Shown: positions 9,156 through 18,464 of the stretch, one piece after another | How the letters are laid out: every line of letters starts with the position of its first letter | Position numbering within the stretch: position 1 is the stretch's first letter | NCBI GenBank assembly: GCA_047972425.1 | Contig: JBKEAR010000003.1 | Coordinates: 186,001 to 250,000, forward strand | DNA length: 64,000 nt | Direction of reading: 5' to 3' | Origin: JBKEAR01 sp047972425 | GTDB lineage: Bacteria > Pseudomonadota > Alphaproteobacteria > JBKEAR01 | The notes under the pieces: generated by a model | Told to the model about the DNA's origin: nothing | Database searches by the model: none | Seen by the model: the letters and a program-made list of their open reading frames with translations, nothing else | Program-made: the position numbers and the translations under genes

Positions 9156-9557
9156 TTAAGAATTAGGAACCCAAGCCTCAAAATCTTGTGCGGCTTTTTG
9201 TCTTTTTTCGCCCTTGCTTAAACCTTTAGGATAAATTGCATCTTTTGTGCCAGTAGGGTTGGCAATAGGTTCTTTTTGCCATTGATGCCTTTCGCCTGCA
9301 TTTAATGGTTCGGTTTCTACATGGTGTAACCAAATGTTCCATTCGGGCGGAACAGCTGAGGGCTCAGTACCAAGTTTTTTGAATTCTTTACTATACATTA
9401 CCCAACGGCGATCACGCCCCCATTTATTGGGTGAGCATCTATTAATTTGCCACCAATGCCGACGAGGCTTGGCATAATAATATTTATTACCATGTTCATC
9501 TTCGCCCATTTTTTTACCATAAAAAAATGTATATATTTTTGTTACTAATAGGCTCAT
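9156..9557 (-). CDS. complex I accessory subunit, NDUFA12 family
   Basis: Homolog of the mitochondrial complex I supernumerary subunit NDUFA12 (B17.2), which in bacteria is found in alphaproteobacteria. The 133-residue sequence shows the family landmarks KIYTFFYGKKMGEDEHGNKYY, RRWVMYS, and the core VPPEWNIWLHHVETEPL. A lysine/asparagine-rich C-terminal tail follows. There is an apparent extra stretch (HWWQINRCSPNKWGRD) between the GNKYY and RRWVMY motifs compared with the usual family pattern. An AAGGA site 9 bases before the ATG supports the start. It probably attaches to the peripheral arm of the NADH dehydrogenase encoded at 46951-61174. Confidence 0.92.
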   Translation of the reverse strand: MSLLVTKIYTFFYGKKMGEDEHGNKYYYAKPRRHWWQINRCSPNKWGRDRRWVMYSKEFKKLGTEPSAVPPEWNIWLHHVETEPLNAGERHQWQKEPIANPTGTKDAIYPKGLSKGEKRQKAAQDFEAWVPNS

Positions 9558-10066
9558 CCTAGTAAATCCTTGCCAACTTTTGTTTAATGTTATTAAATTA
9601 CGAAATTCTGATTACAATGTCTACACCAAAATCATTAATTCATCGAAATTTAGAGTCGCATTGCGCGTTGCCTTATGCTTAACAAAGATGTGATTAATGA
9701 AATTTAAACAAAAAACTGTGACTGCATATTTCAGTATTATATATTTATGAAAAATAAAAGTTTTTATTAAAAAAATTCGTTATAATTAAAACAAGGGCAT
9801 GAAAAGTATCTGTCAAGAGCTTTTTAATGTTGATTCAATGCCTCTAAAAAGATACATTTATACTTCCTGATTTGATATAGAGCAAATTTCAACCAGGTTG
9901 ATATTATATTATTTAATATAGTATATTTTTTGAAAATTTAAAAAACTGACTTGTCTTTTCGTAAGATAGCGGCTTTCTTGGATGTATGATTTTTATTGTG
10001 TATCCGTAGCCTTTTTAGCTTTAATATCTTGTGTAAAAGAACAATGATCAAAGGAGAGCCTAAACT
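9558..10066. other. AT-rich intergenic region upstream of nrdJ
   Basis: About 509 bases without a convincing gene on either strand. It must hold the promoter for the minus-strand NDUFA12/DUF2155 pair and for nrdJ. A possible sigma70-type promoter toward nrdJ is TTGATA (9898-9903), an 18-base spacer, TATATT (9922-9927), which would give a leader of about 130 bases. No cobalamin-riboswitch B12 box was recognised. A good ribosome-binding site (aaaggag) lies just before the nrdJ ATG. Confidence 0.4.
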
Positions 10067-13000
10067 ATGCGTATTGAGCGGAGCTTTACAAAGAGAGATC
10101 AAAATCCGTATGATTTAATTGAATTCATTAAAACGAATAGTGAGATTCGAAATCCGGATGGTTCAGTTGTGTTTCAGGCCAAAAATTTTGAAGTACCGAA
10201 ACAATGGTCACAAGTTGCTGCAGATATCATTGCGCAAAAATACTTTCGGCGGGCTGGGATTCCGGCTTATTTAAAAAAAGTAGAAGAAGATGGGATTCCT
10301 ACTTGGCTCCAACGCTCAGAGCCTGATAATGCACGCTTAAAAGAATTACCCAAAGCAGAACGCTTGATTGGTGAGACATCAGCACAGCAAGTATTTGACC
10401 GCTTGGCAGGTACTTGGACTTATTGGGGTTATAAAAACAATTATTTTAATACCGAAGAAGATGCCCATGCTTTTTTTGATGAAATGCGCTATATGCTTGC
10501 AATGCAAATGGGTGCACCGAACTCTCCGCAATGGTTTAATACCGGTTTACATTGGGCTTATGGTATTGATGGGCATTCGCAAGGACATTATTATGTTGAT
10601 CCCCAAACCCAAAAATTAGTAAAATCTAAATCAGCCTATGAGCATCCACAGCCCCATGCATGTTTTATCCAAAGCGTGAATGATGATTTAGTCAATGAGG
10701 GCGGTATTATGGATTTATGGGTACGTGAGGCCCGTTTATTCAAATATGGCTCGGGTACAGGCTCTAACTTCTCTAATATCCGTGGTGAGGGCGAAAGTCT
10801 ATCGGGTGGTGGAAAATCATCGGGTTTAATGAGCTTTTTAAGTGTGGGCGATCGGGCAGCGGGTGCTATTAAATCGGGCGGGACAACACGCCGTGCCGCC
10901 AAAATGGTGATTGTAAATGTGGATCACCCCGATATTGAACAATTTATCAATTGGAAAGTACGCGAAGAACAAAAAGTAGCTGCTTTAGTGGCTGGTTCTA
11001 AAGCAACCCATGCAGCATTAAATAAAATTGTTGCGGCTTGCCGTGATTCGGATACCGAAGATTTATTTTCACAAAATGCCTATGACCCTAAAGTGAACCG
11101 CAAATTACGCCGCGCAATTTTAGATGCACGCTCTGCTATGGTTCCCGAAAATTATATTCAACGGGTTATCAAAATGGCTGAGATGGGTGTTGAAAAAATC
11201 GACTTTCCAACCTTTAATACCGATTTTACATCCGAAGCTTATATAACGGTTGCCGGGCAAAATTCTAATAACTCTATTCGGGTAACCGATGATTTTATGC
11301 ATGCGGTTAATCAAGATAAAGCTTGGTATTTAACCTCGCGGATAGACGGTAGTGTCGTTAAAGAAATTTCGGCTAAAAGCTTATGGGAAGATGTCGGCTA
11401 TGCTGCTTGGGCTTGTGCTGACCCGGGTATTCAGTTTGATACAACCATTAACGATTGGCACACATGCCCGCAATCGGGGCCGATTAATGGCTCTAACCCT
11501 TGTTCGGAATATATGTTTTTAGACGATACAGCATGTAATTTAGCATCGTTAAATCTTGTGGCTTTTCAAAAAGAAGATGGCTCGTTAGATATTGAAGCTT
11601 ATACCCATGCCGTACGTTTATGGACCATTGTATTAGAGCTTTCTGTTGTTATGGCGCAATTTCCTTCTAAAGAGATTGCAAAGCTTTCTTATAAATTCCG
11701 TACAACCGGTTTAGGTTATGCCAATTTAGGCGGTTTTTTAATGTCGGCTGCCATTGCTTATGATTCTGATGAAGCCCGTGCCTTTACGGGAGCTGTAACG
11801 GCTTTATTAACTGGTATTGCCTATAAAACTTCGGCCGAAATGGCAGGGGAACAAGGGGCTTTTGAGGGGTATGCGGAAAATAAAAATGATATGCTCCGTG
11901 TCATGCGTAATCATCGCCGTGCTGCCTATGGCGAAAAAGATGGTTACGAAAACTTACACATCAAACCATTAGCGATTAACCAAGCCGAAGTTAAAGATAA
12001 GAGCTTACTTAAAGCTGCCCAAGCATCGTGGGATGCCGTGATTGAGCTTGGAGAGCAACATGGCTATAGGAATGCCCAAGTTTCGGTTATTGCGCCTACA
12101 GGTACTATCGGCCTAGTGATGGATTGCGATACAACGGGTGTTGAACCGGATTATGCTTTAGTTAAATTTAAAAAACTTGTGGGCGGTGGATATTTTCGTA
12201 TTATTAACCAACGGGTACCTGTAGCCTTAAAACGCTTAGGTTATAGTAAAGAAGCAATCAATGATATTATTAAATATGCCGTTGGTTATGGCAGCTTAAA
12301 ATCATCACCAACCATCAACTATAATAATCTTGAAGAAAAAGGATTTGGCCATAAGCAAATTGAAGCTTTAGAGGTTACCTTAAAAGATGCTTTTGATATC
12401 CGTTTTGTATTTAATAAATGGACATTAGGTGAAGGCTTTATTACCGAAACTTTGGGTGTGGACAAAAACTTATTGGATGACCCAAGTTTTGATTTACTTA
12501 AGCATTTAGGTTTCTCTAAATCAGAAATCGATATAGCCAATAACCATGTTTGCGGTACAATGACAGTTGAAGGAGCACCCCATTTAAGAGATGAGCATTT
12601 GCCTGTTTTTGATTGTGCAACCCCATGCGGGCGTATCGGCAAGCGTTTCCTTTCGGCTGAGGCACATATTTTACTAATGGCATCAGCACAGCCATTTATC
12701 TCTGGTGCGATTTCTAAAACAGTGAATATGCCGGCAAATAGTACGATTGATGAATGTTTAAAAGCTTACGAACTTTCTTGGGAAACCGGAATTAAAGCCA
12801 ACGCACTTTATCGGGATGGTTCTAAATTATCGCAACCATTATCGGCGGTAGCTTTAGATGATGAAACAGATGACGAAGAATTAAAAGCTGCTGAAGTTGC
12901 CGAGTTACCCCAGCCGGATCAGGCTGTATATATTGCACAAAAACAAGTGAGCCAAATTTGGAAGCCAAAACGTATTCAACCACCATCGCGCCGTAAAGGT

Positions 13001-13723
13001 TATACCCAAAAAGCCCGGGTGGGTGGTCATAAGGTTTATTTGCGTACGGGTGAATATGAAAATGGTAAGCTTGCTGAAATTTTTGTGGATATGCATAAAG
13101 AGGGGGCAACCTTTCGCTCGCTCATGAATAACTTTGCGATAGCGGTTTCTATTGGTTTGCAATATGGCGTGCCACTAGATGAATATGTGGATGCATTTAC
13201 ATTCACACGTTTTGAGCCATCGGGTATGGTTGAGGGCAATGATTCGATTAAAATGTCGACCTCTATCATTGATTATTTGTTCCGTGAATTGGCTATTTCT
13301 TATTTGGGTCGCGATGAATTTGCCCATGTAACACCCAAAGAAATTAATACCGAAATGCTTGCAAAGCCATCGGCCGGATATATTCGCCAAACCAATATGG
13401 AAACATTTGAATATATGAGCAATATGGTTGATGCCGATATGGATGAGGTTGTCAAACCCGTATCTGATGAACCTGCCGCAACATCGGTTGGTGGATTTAC
13501 TATCAAATTTAAGGATAGTAATGATGATAAAACAATGGCAAAAACATCGGGTGCAGCTGCGGCGATTGCTGTTTCGGAACGCTCTAATGAAGATAAAGCG
13601 GCTGAGGCAAAGCTTAAAGGTTACGAAGGTGATTCTTGCCCCGAATGTGGTAACTTTACTTTAGTCCGCAATGGTACTTGCTTAAAATGTATGACATGCG
13701 GTGGTACCACCGGTTGCTCATAA
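10067..13723 (+). CDS. nrdJ: adenosylcobalamin-dependent ribonucleoside-diphosphate reductase (class II)
   Basis: Reduces ribonucleotides to deoxyribonucleotides with a B12-generated thiyl radical, so it works with or without oxygen. The 1218-residue length and domain order match the large alphaproteobacterial NrdJ. Visible signatures are MGAPNSPQWFNTG, HACFIQSVNDDL, YGSGTGSNFSNIRG, NPCSEYMFLDDTACNLASLNL (catalytic Cys region), RTTGLGYANLGG, VIAPTGTIGLVMDCDTTG and a C-terminal zinc-ribbon-like CPECG...CLKCMTCGG that recycles the active-site disulfide. A strong AAGGAGAG ribosome-binding site precedes the ATG. It is a single-gene unit between its AT-rich leader and a bidirectional terminator. 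It implies that the cell imports or makes cobalamin. Confidence 0.98.
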   Translation: MRIERSFTKRDQNPYDLIEFIKTNSEIRNPDGSVVFQAKNFEVPKQWSQVAADIIAQKYFRRAGIPAYLKKVEEDGIPTWLQRSEPDNARLKELPKAERLIGETSAQQVFDRLAGTWTYWGYKNNYFNTEEDAHAFFDEMRYMLAMQMGAPNSPQWFNTGLHWAYGIDGHSQGHYYVDPQTQKLVKSKSAYEHPQPHACFIQSVNDDLVNEGGIMDLWVREARLFKYGSGTGSNFSNIRGEGESLSGGGKSSGLMSFLSVGDRAAGAIKSGGTTRRAAKMVIVNVDHPDIEQFINWKVREEQKVAALVAGSKATHAALNKIVAACRDSDTEDLFSQNAYDPKVNRKLRRAILDARSAMVPENYIQRVIKMAEMGVEKIDFPTFNTDFTSEAYITVAGQNSNNSIRVTDDFMHAVNQDKAWYLTSRIDGSVVKEISAKSLWEDVGYAAWACADPGIQFDTTINDWHTCPQSGPINGSNPCSEYMFLDDTACNLASLNLVAFQKEDGSLDIEAYTHAVRLWTIVLELSVVMAQFPSKEIAKLSYKFRTTGLGYANLGGFLMSAAIAYDSDEARAFTGAVTALLTGIAYKTSAEMAGEQGAFEGYAENKNDMLRVMRNHRRAAYGEKDGYENLHIKPLAINQAEVKDKSLLKAAQASWDAVIELGEQHGYRNAQVSVIAPTGTIGLVMDCDTTGVEPDYALVKFKKLVGGGYFRIINQRVPVALKRLGYSKEAINDIIKYAVGYGSLKSSPTINYNNLEEKGFGHKQIEALEVTLKDAFDIRFVFNKWTLGEGFITETLGVDKNLLDDPSFDLLKHLGFSKSEIDIANNHVCGTMTVEGAPHLRDEHLPVFDCATPCGRIGKRFLSAEAHILLMASAQPFISGAISKTVNMPANSTIDECLKAYELSWETGIKANALYRDGSKLSQPLSAVALDDETDDEELKAAEVAELPQPDQAVYIAQKQVSQIWKPKRIQPPSRRKGYTQKARVGGHKVYLRTGEYENGKLAEIFVDMHKEGATFRSLMNNFAIAVSIGLQYGVPLDEYVDAFTFTRFEPSGMVEGNDSIKMSTSIIDYLFRELAISYLGRDEFAHVTPKEINTEMLAKPSAGYIRQTNMETFEYMSNMVDADMDEVVKPVSDEPAATSVGGFTIKFKDSNDDKTMAKTSGAAAAIAVSERSNEDKAAEAKLKGYEGDSCPECGNFTLVRNGTCLKCMTCGGTTGCS

Positions 13724-13745
13724 AATAATTAAAATAATAGACATA

Positions 13746-13777
13746 AAAAAGGAATCTTAATTTTAAGATTCCTTTTT
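13746..13777. terminator. bidirectional Rho-independent terminator between nrdJ and accC
   Basis: Perfect inverted repeat with 15-base arms (AAAAAGGAATCTTAA and its complement) and a two-base centre. The T-run on each side serves nrdJ on the plus strand and accC on the minus strand. Confidence 0.92.
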
Positions 13778-13796
13778 CTTTAAGTTAAAGCAAATA

Positions 13797-15158
13797 TTAT
13801 TTTTTATCTTCTTTTTTTAATTGCTCATCAAGCCAATTTTCAAGCCAATGGATATAATAATTTCCATTAATAAAATCAGCTTCATTCATAATTTTCTGAT
13901 GCAACGGTATAGTTGTTTTTATGCCGCTAATAACGGCTTCGTCCAGTGTACGACGAAGACGCATTAAACATTCATTACGGTTTGCACCATGAACAATAAT
14001 TTTAGCCACCATGCTATCGTACCAAGGGGGAATGGAATATCCGGAGTAAATGGCTGAATCTACCCGCACACCTAATCCGCCTGGTGCATGATAATCTTCT
14101 ATACGCCCCGGTGATGGCATAAATGTTTCGGGGTCTTCGGCATTAATACGGCACTCAATAGCATGGCCATTAAATTTCACATCGCTTTGTTTGTAAGATA
14201 ATGGTGCACCTGCTGCAATACGGATCATTTGCCGAACTAAGTCAAAACCTGTAACCATTTCCGTTACCGGATGCTCAACTTGTAACCTTGTGTTCATTTC
14301 CATAAAATAAAACCGACCGTTTTCGAACAAATATTCAACTGTTCCGGCAGAGCGATAACCTACTTTTTTTACAGCATTTGCCGTAATTTCACCGATTTCT
14401 TTGCGTAATTCTTCCGATAAGGCAGGGGATGGTGCTTCCTCGATTAGTTTTTGATTGCGGCGTTGGATTGAGCAATCACGCTCGCCCAAATAGACCACAT
14501 TACCATAGCTATCGGCCATAATCTGAAGTTCAATATGGCGTGGATGCTCAAGATATTTTTCAATATAAACAGCTGCATTACCAAAGTTCGATTCGGCTTC
14601 GCGACGGGCTAGGTTAAAAGCTTGCTCTAACTGATCTTCGGAACGAACAATTTGCATGCCCTTTCCGCCACCACCCGATGCCGCTTTGATAATGACCGGA
14701 TAACCAATCTCTAAACAAGTTTCTTTGGCAATAGATAAAGATTTTACTTCGCCATCAGATCCGGGAACCACAGGGATACCCGCATCTTTCATACTTTGTT
14801 TGGCAACAATTTTATCACCCATCATCCGGATATGCTCGGGCTTAGGGCCAATAAAAGCCAGACCATGGGCTTCAACCATTTCGGCAAAATCGGCATTTTC
14901 CGATAAAAAACCATAACCGGGGTGAACAGCCTCGGCACCGGTAATAACTGCCGCTGATATAATGGCTTGCATATTTAAATAGCTACCCGTTGCCGGGGGA
15001 GGGCCAATACAAATAGCTTCATCTGCTAAACGAACATGCATCGCATCACTATCAGCAGTAGAATGAATGGCTACGGTCTTAATACCCATTTCTTTACAGG
15101 CTCTATGAATCCGTAAAGCAATCTCTCCGCGGTTAGCAATAAGAATTTTTTCAAACAT
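13797..15158 (-). CDS. accC: acetyl-CoA carboxylase, biotin carboxylase subunit
   Basis: Carboxylates the biotin of AccB with ATP and bicarbonate in the first step of fatty acid synthesis. The 453-residue product starts MFEKILIANRGEIALRI, has the ATP-grasp glycine loop KAASGGGGKGM, ERDCSIQRRNQKLIEEAPSP, the catalytic EMNTRLQVEHPVTE and GHAIECRINAEDP. The open frame extends 13 codons upstream, but the ATG at 15158 is chosen because it matches the family N-terminus and has AGGAG 7 bases upstream, overlapping the end of accB. It forms an operon with accB and aroQ on the minus strand. Confidence 0.97.
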   Translation of the reverse strand: MFEKILIANRGEIALRIHRACKEMGIKTVAIHSTADSDAMHVRLADEAICIGPPPATGSYLNMQAIISAAVITGAEAVHPGYGFLSENADFAEMVEAHGLAFIGPKPEHIRMMGDKIVAKQSMKDAGIPVVPGSDGEVKSLSIAKETCLEIGYPVIIKAASGGGGKGMQIVRSEDQLEQAFNLARREAESNFGNAAVYIEKYLEHPRHIELQIMADSYGNVVYLGERDCSIQRRNQKLIEEAPSPALSEELRKEIGEITANAVKKVGYRSAGTVEYLFENGRFYFMEMNTRLQVEHPVTEMVTGFDLVRQMIRIAAGAPLSYKQSDVKFNGHAIECRINAEDPETFMPSPGRIEDYHAPGGLGVRVDSAIYSGYSIPPWYDSMVAKIIVHGANRNECLMRLRRTLDEAVISGIKTTIPLHQKIMNEADFINGNYYIHWLENWLDEQLKKEDKK

Positions 15159-15168
15159 ATTCTTCTCC

Positions 15169-15660
15169 TTATTCGATGATAAGAAGAGGAGAGCCAAACT
15201 CTACCGGTTCACCAGCTTCTACAAAAATTTGTTTTACAGTTCCTGAGCGGGGTGCTTTTATAGGGTTAAATACCTTCATGGCTTCAATCAGTAACAATGT
15301 ATCTCCCTCATTGACCCTTGTACCAACACTAACAAAGTCATCGGTATCGGGGTCTGGCTTTGTATAGACAATTCCGACCATAGGCGCAGATATAACACCC
15401 GGATGATTTTCAGGCGATGGAACAACCTCGGCAGGGGTTGCAGCCGCAGATGCTTCATTCGTTGCAGCAGCTGCAGGTGTAAAAGCAGAAGATGGTGCAG
15501 GCATTTGCACAGGGGCAGCGGCAACTTGTGTAATTTGGATTTCTTTTGCTAGACGGATTTGGATATCATCTCTTTCGATTTCGATTTCAGTTAAGCCACT
15601 TTCTTCAATAATTTTGGCTAATTCACGGATGAATTCTGATGTTGTTAAATCTTTTTCCAT
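15169..15660 (-). CDS. accB: acetyl-CoA carboxylase biotin carboxyl carrier protein
   Basis: Carries the biotin that shuttles carboxyl groups between AccC and the carboxyltransferase. The 163-residue product has an N-terminal domain (about 1-45), an Ala/Pro-rich linker (about 46-88), and a C-terminal biotinyl domain with the biotinylation motif EAMKVFN; the modified residue is Lys 129. The thumb-like insert TKPDPDTDDFVSVG before the motif is typical of BCCP. It ends 10 bases before accC and starts about 13 bases after aroQ. BirA, encoded at 61179-61946, should attach its biotin. Confidence 0.97.
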   Translation of the reverse strand: MEKDLTTSEFIRELAKIIEESGLTEIEIERDDIQIRLAKEIQITQVAAAPVQMPAPSSAFTPAAAATNEASAAATPAEVVPSPENHPGVISAPMVGIVYTKPDPDTDDFVSVGTRVNEGDTLLLIEAMKVFNPIKAPRSGTVKQIFVEAGEPVEFGSPLLIIE

Positions 15661-15673
15661 ATAAATGAAACTC

Positions 15674-16123
15674 CTAGTTATTTTTTATATTTTTTGAAAT
15701 TGCATCAATTGCAGCTATATATCCTTGTGCCCCTAAGCCACATATCACAGCTGTTGCAATATCTGAGATATAGGAAAAATGACGGAAGGATTCTCTGGTA
15801 TGAATATTGCTAAGGTGAACCTCATAAAGTAGGGGGATATTAACACTAAGCAGAGCATCGCGTATGGCAACCGATGTATGTGTCCATGCCGCCGGATTAA
15901 TAATCACAGCACAAACTTCATCGCTATTAATCTGATGAATAAAGTCAATCATCTTTCCTTCGTGATTTGTTTGAAAGCAAGATGCATGTAAGTTTAAATT
16001 TTGCGCATACCGAATACAATCGGCTTCTATCTCTTTTAATGTTTTATGCCCATAAACTTCAGGTTCTCTTAAACCCAATCGGTTTATATTGGGGCCGTTT
16101 AATATTAGGATTGTTTTTCCCAA
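15674..16123 (-). CDS. aroQ: 3-dehydroquinate dehydratase, type II
   Basis: Dehydrates 3-dehydroquinate in the shikimate pathway. Motifs are ILNGPNINRLGLREPEVYG (with the catalytic-loop Arg/Tyr), QTNHEGKMIDFIH, INPAAWTHTSVAIRDAL and YEVHLSNIHTRESFRHFSYIS; about 149 residues is the usual size. No ATG is available in frame. The TTG at 16123-16121 is preferred because a GGAG site lies 9 bases upstream and the resulting N-terminus (GKTILILNGPN) fits the family; a TTG five codons earlier at 16138 has no such site. aroQ-accB-accC on one strand is a common alphaproteobacterial cluster. Confidence 0.93.
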   Translation of the reverse strand: MGKTILILNGPNINRLGLREPEVYGHKTLKEIEADCIRYAQNLNLHASCFQTNHEGKMIDFIHQINSDEVCAVIINPAAWTHTSVAIRDALLSVNIPLLYEVHLSNIHTRESFRHFSYISDIATAVICGLGAQGYIAAIDAISKNIKNN

Positions 16124-16189
16124 AATCAATAACTCCAAATTTAGTTAATCCACTATTTATACCATGTATAATAAATTTTCCTATAAAAA

Positions 16190-16218
16190 AAACCACTTTT
16201 CTAAGCGAAAAGTGGTTT
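16190..16218. terminator. terminator hairpin at the end of the SNF symporter gene
   Basis: Perfect 12-bp stem (AAACCACTTTTC / GAAAAGTGGTTT) with a 5-base loop, flanked by a run of A on the left side that becomes a U-tract for minus-strand transcripts. It separates the SNF symporter from aroQ. Confidence 0.9.
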
Positions 16219-16242
16219 TCTATATCTATTATAGGGTTTGTT

Positions 16243-17667
16243 TTAGAAGCTTGAATAGACAATGAAGGCAATCAGAGCCGGAATAACAATACCAAGCAAA
16301 TAACGCCAGCTATTTAAAAATGCGGTTGAAATTGAACTTCCTGTTTGGATTTCTTCTTTCAATTTGTCCCAAATTCCCCATGCAGAGCAAGCACAGACAC
16401 CAAATCCGCCAAGTGGAATAAGTAGTTTTGTAGAGAATTCATCATCAATTGCTGTTAATAAATCTGCAGGCTGTGCCATCCATGGCCAAGCGAATGTAAT
16501 GGGCTCCATACCTAAAAGTTCGTATCCACCCAAACTTAATGATATGGGAATACCAACTAAAAAAGCTGCAACATAAACAATAGAAACTGCAATTCCTTTA
16601 TTAAGGTTAAAGGTTTCTGCAAACCAAGCGGCTACAGCTTCAGCAATCGAGATATTTGAAGTTAAAGCAGCAATTGTTAAAAGTGCAAAGAAAATAAAGC
16701 CAAAAATATAAGGTAGGCTTGCAAAGACCTTAGGTAATGTCACAAATACCAAGCCTGCACCCGCATTTACGGTTTCGGCACCGGTTGCAGGATCAATAGT
16801 TTGCATGCCGAAAGCAAAAACGATTGGTAATGTCATAAAGCCCGCTAAAATAGCAATAAATGTATCGGCAATCGCGATTGTAACGGCAGATTTTGGTAAA
16901 TTTTCTGTTTTATCTAAATAAGAGCCATATGTCATCATAAGCAAAAAGCCAATGGAAAGAGAGAAGAATGCGTGAGATAAAGCAATTTGGGTTACCTTAA
17001 AAAAGCGACCTTCAATTTTACTAAAATCGGGCTGTAAATAATAAGCAACACCATCCCAAGGGCTACCAATACCTGTATTTAAGGTAAGGGCTTTAAAAAT
17101 AATAATGGCAATAAAAATTAATAAAAGTGGCATTAAAATTTTATTTGATTTTTCAAGACCTTCATTAACACCAAGAGCAACAATAACAATTGTTACCAAA
17201 GCAAAAATTGCGCCCCAAAATAAAGGGGTAAACCAGCTAAGGAATGTACCACTGCCAGAGATTGTTGCACCAAAATCGGGGGCATATCCGGATTGTGCAG
17301 TAAACATGGCTAATAAATAATCCCATGTAAAGCTTAATGACCAACCCGCAACAATAAAATAAAACGATAAGATTAAAAAAGCGGCCAATAACCCAAAGAT
17401 GGGAAAGATTGCCCATAATTTACCAATGCTTTTAAAATGCATGCTAAAAGCTTTAACGCCATTCGCTTGCGCCAATCGACCCATAGCGATTTCGGCTGTC
17501 ATTAACGAAAAACCAATAACAGCAATGATTACCAAATAGATGGCTAAAAAGGCACCGCCGCCATTTTCGGCAACAACATTAGGGAAACGCCATATGTTCC
17601 CTAGACCGATAGCTGAACCCGCAGCCGCTAAAATAAATCCCGTATGGGACTTCCAATGTTGACGCAT
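16243..17667 (-). CDS. sodium-dependent transporter, neurotransmitter:sodium symporter (SNF) family
   Basis: Inner-membrane Na+-coupled symporter, probably for an amino acid or related amine; the substrate cannot be read from the sequence. The 474-residue product begins WKSHTGFILAAAGSAIGLGNIWRFPNVVAENGGGAFL, the conserved TM1 and unwound region with the sodium and substrate sites of the LeuT fold. About 11 hydrophobic segments are visible, and SHAFFSLSIGFLLMMTYGSYL matches TM6-7 of the family. An AAGGGA site precedes the ATG. It is monocistronic, with its own terminator. Prokaryotic members of this type include tyrosine and tryptophan transporters, but a link to the tna cassette is speculative. 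Confidence 0.93.
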   Translation of the reverse strand: MRQHWKSHTGFILAAAGSAIGLGNIWRFPNVVAENGGGAFLAIYLVIIAVIGFSLMTAEIAMGRLAQANGVKAFSMHFKSIGKLWAIFPIFGLLAAFLILSFYFIVAGWSLSFTWDYLLAMFTAQSGYAPDFGATISGSGTFLSWFTPLFWGAIFALVTIVIVALGVNEGLEKSNKILMPLLLIFIAIIIFKALTLNTGIGSPWDGVAYYLQPDFSKIEGRFFKVTQIALSHAFFSLSIGFLLMMTYGSYLDKTENLPKSAVTIAIADTFIAILAGFMTLPIVFAFGMQTIDPATGAETVNAGAGLVFVTLPKVFASLPYIFGFIFFALLTIAALTSNISIAEAVAAWFAETFNLNKGIAVSIVYVAAFLVGIPISLSLGGYELLGMEPITFAWPWMAQPADLLTAIDDEFSTKLLIPLGGFGVCACSAWGIWDKLKEEIQTGSSISTAFLNSWRYLLGIVIPALIAFIVYSSF

Positions 17668-17709
17668 AATATTTTCCCTTCAAATATTCATTACACGATA
17701 TATATAATT

Positions 17710-17724
17710 TGCTTAAATTAAGCA
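17710..17724. promoter_or_regulatory. small palindrome in the divergent SNF / protease promoter region
   Basis: Perfect inverted repeat TGCTTAA-A-TTAAGCA in the 131-base space between two divergent genes, next to a TATAAT (17703-17708). It could be an operator. No regulator is identified. Confidence 0.35.
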
Positions 17725-17798
17725 GTATTTGCTAAAATAATAAAAATTTCTTATAAAGACAAGAAAGTATCAATAAAAAATAAAGGATTATCACAAAT

Positions 17799-18464
17799 AT
17801 GGTATCAAATAAACAAAATAAACGCATTGGTTTTATCTTAATTACAATAGCGTTCATATGCGGTGGTATCCTCCTTTATCGGCAACTGGGTGGATATATG
17901 ATTACCCCTGAGATTGTTTATCCGCTTGTTCTTTTAGTGTGGTTTAGTGGCGGGGTGTGGGCGGCTTTTCGCTCAAATTCAGGTCAATTTATGCGTATAG
18001 CTTTGGGCTGGGTAATGGTTTTTACAGCCATATTTTTTGCCTATAATTTTTATCAGGATTATAAAAATCATCGTATTGCTCAACAAACAGAGGGGCAAAT
18101 GCCTGATTTTGTAATGCAAAAAAAAGGTAGTCACTTTTATACCGATGCTTATGTGAATAATGTTCGTGTATCTTTTATGCTAGATTCGGGGGCATCAATG
18201 GTGGTATTAACAAAACAAGCCGCCCAAAGAGTTGGGATTGATGTTGATAAAATTAATGATCGTGTTTTATTATCAACTGCAAATGGTGAAAAGTTAGAAA
18301 AAGTAACTTATGTGGATGAAATACGTTTGGGTGATATTATTGCAACCAATATACGTGTTGCAATTTCCGAAGAAGGGTTAGATGAAAATTTGCTTGGTCA
18401 AAATTTTATGAGTGAAGTTTCTAAAAAAGTTGAAGTCGGCAATGAGCTTCGCTTATGGAAATAA
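17799..18464 (+). CDS. retropepsin-like aspartic protease, membrane-anchored (TIGR02281 type)
   Basis: A 221-residue protein with three likely N-terminal membrane segments (about 11-28, 35-55 and 67-87) and a C-terminal retropepsin-like domain. The single catalytic motif is visible in FMLDSGASMVVLTKQAA (Asp-Ser-Gly), with the flap-like strands and the closing LLGQNFMSEVSKKVEVGNELRL. Such proteins have half of the pepsin fold and would act as dimers; the substrate is unknown. It overlaps the LysE-type exporter start by 10 bases, so they are probably translated together. The ATG follows an AAAGGA site at a somewhat long distance. Confidence 0.88.
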   Translation: MVSNKQNKRIGFILITIAFICGGILLYRQLGGYMITPEIVYPLVLLVWFSGGVWAAFRSNSGQFMRIALGWVMVFTAIFFAYNFYQDYKNHRIAQQTEGQMPDFVMQKKGSHFYTDAYVNNVRVSFMLDSGASMVVLTKQAAQRVGIDVDKINDRVLLSTANGEKLEKVTYVDEIRLGDIIATNIRVAISEEGLDENLLGQNFMSEVSKKVEVGNELRLWK

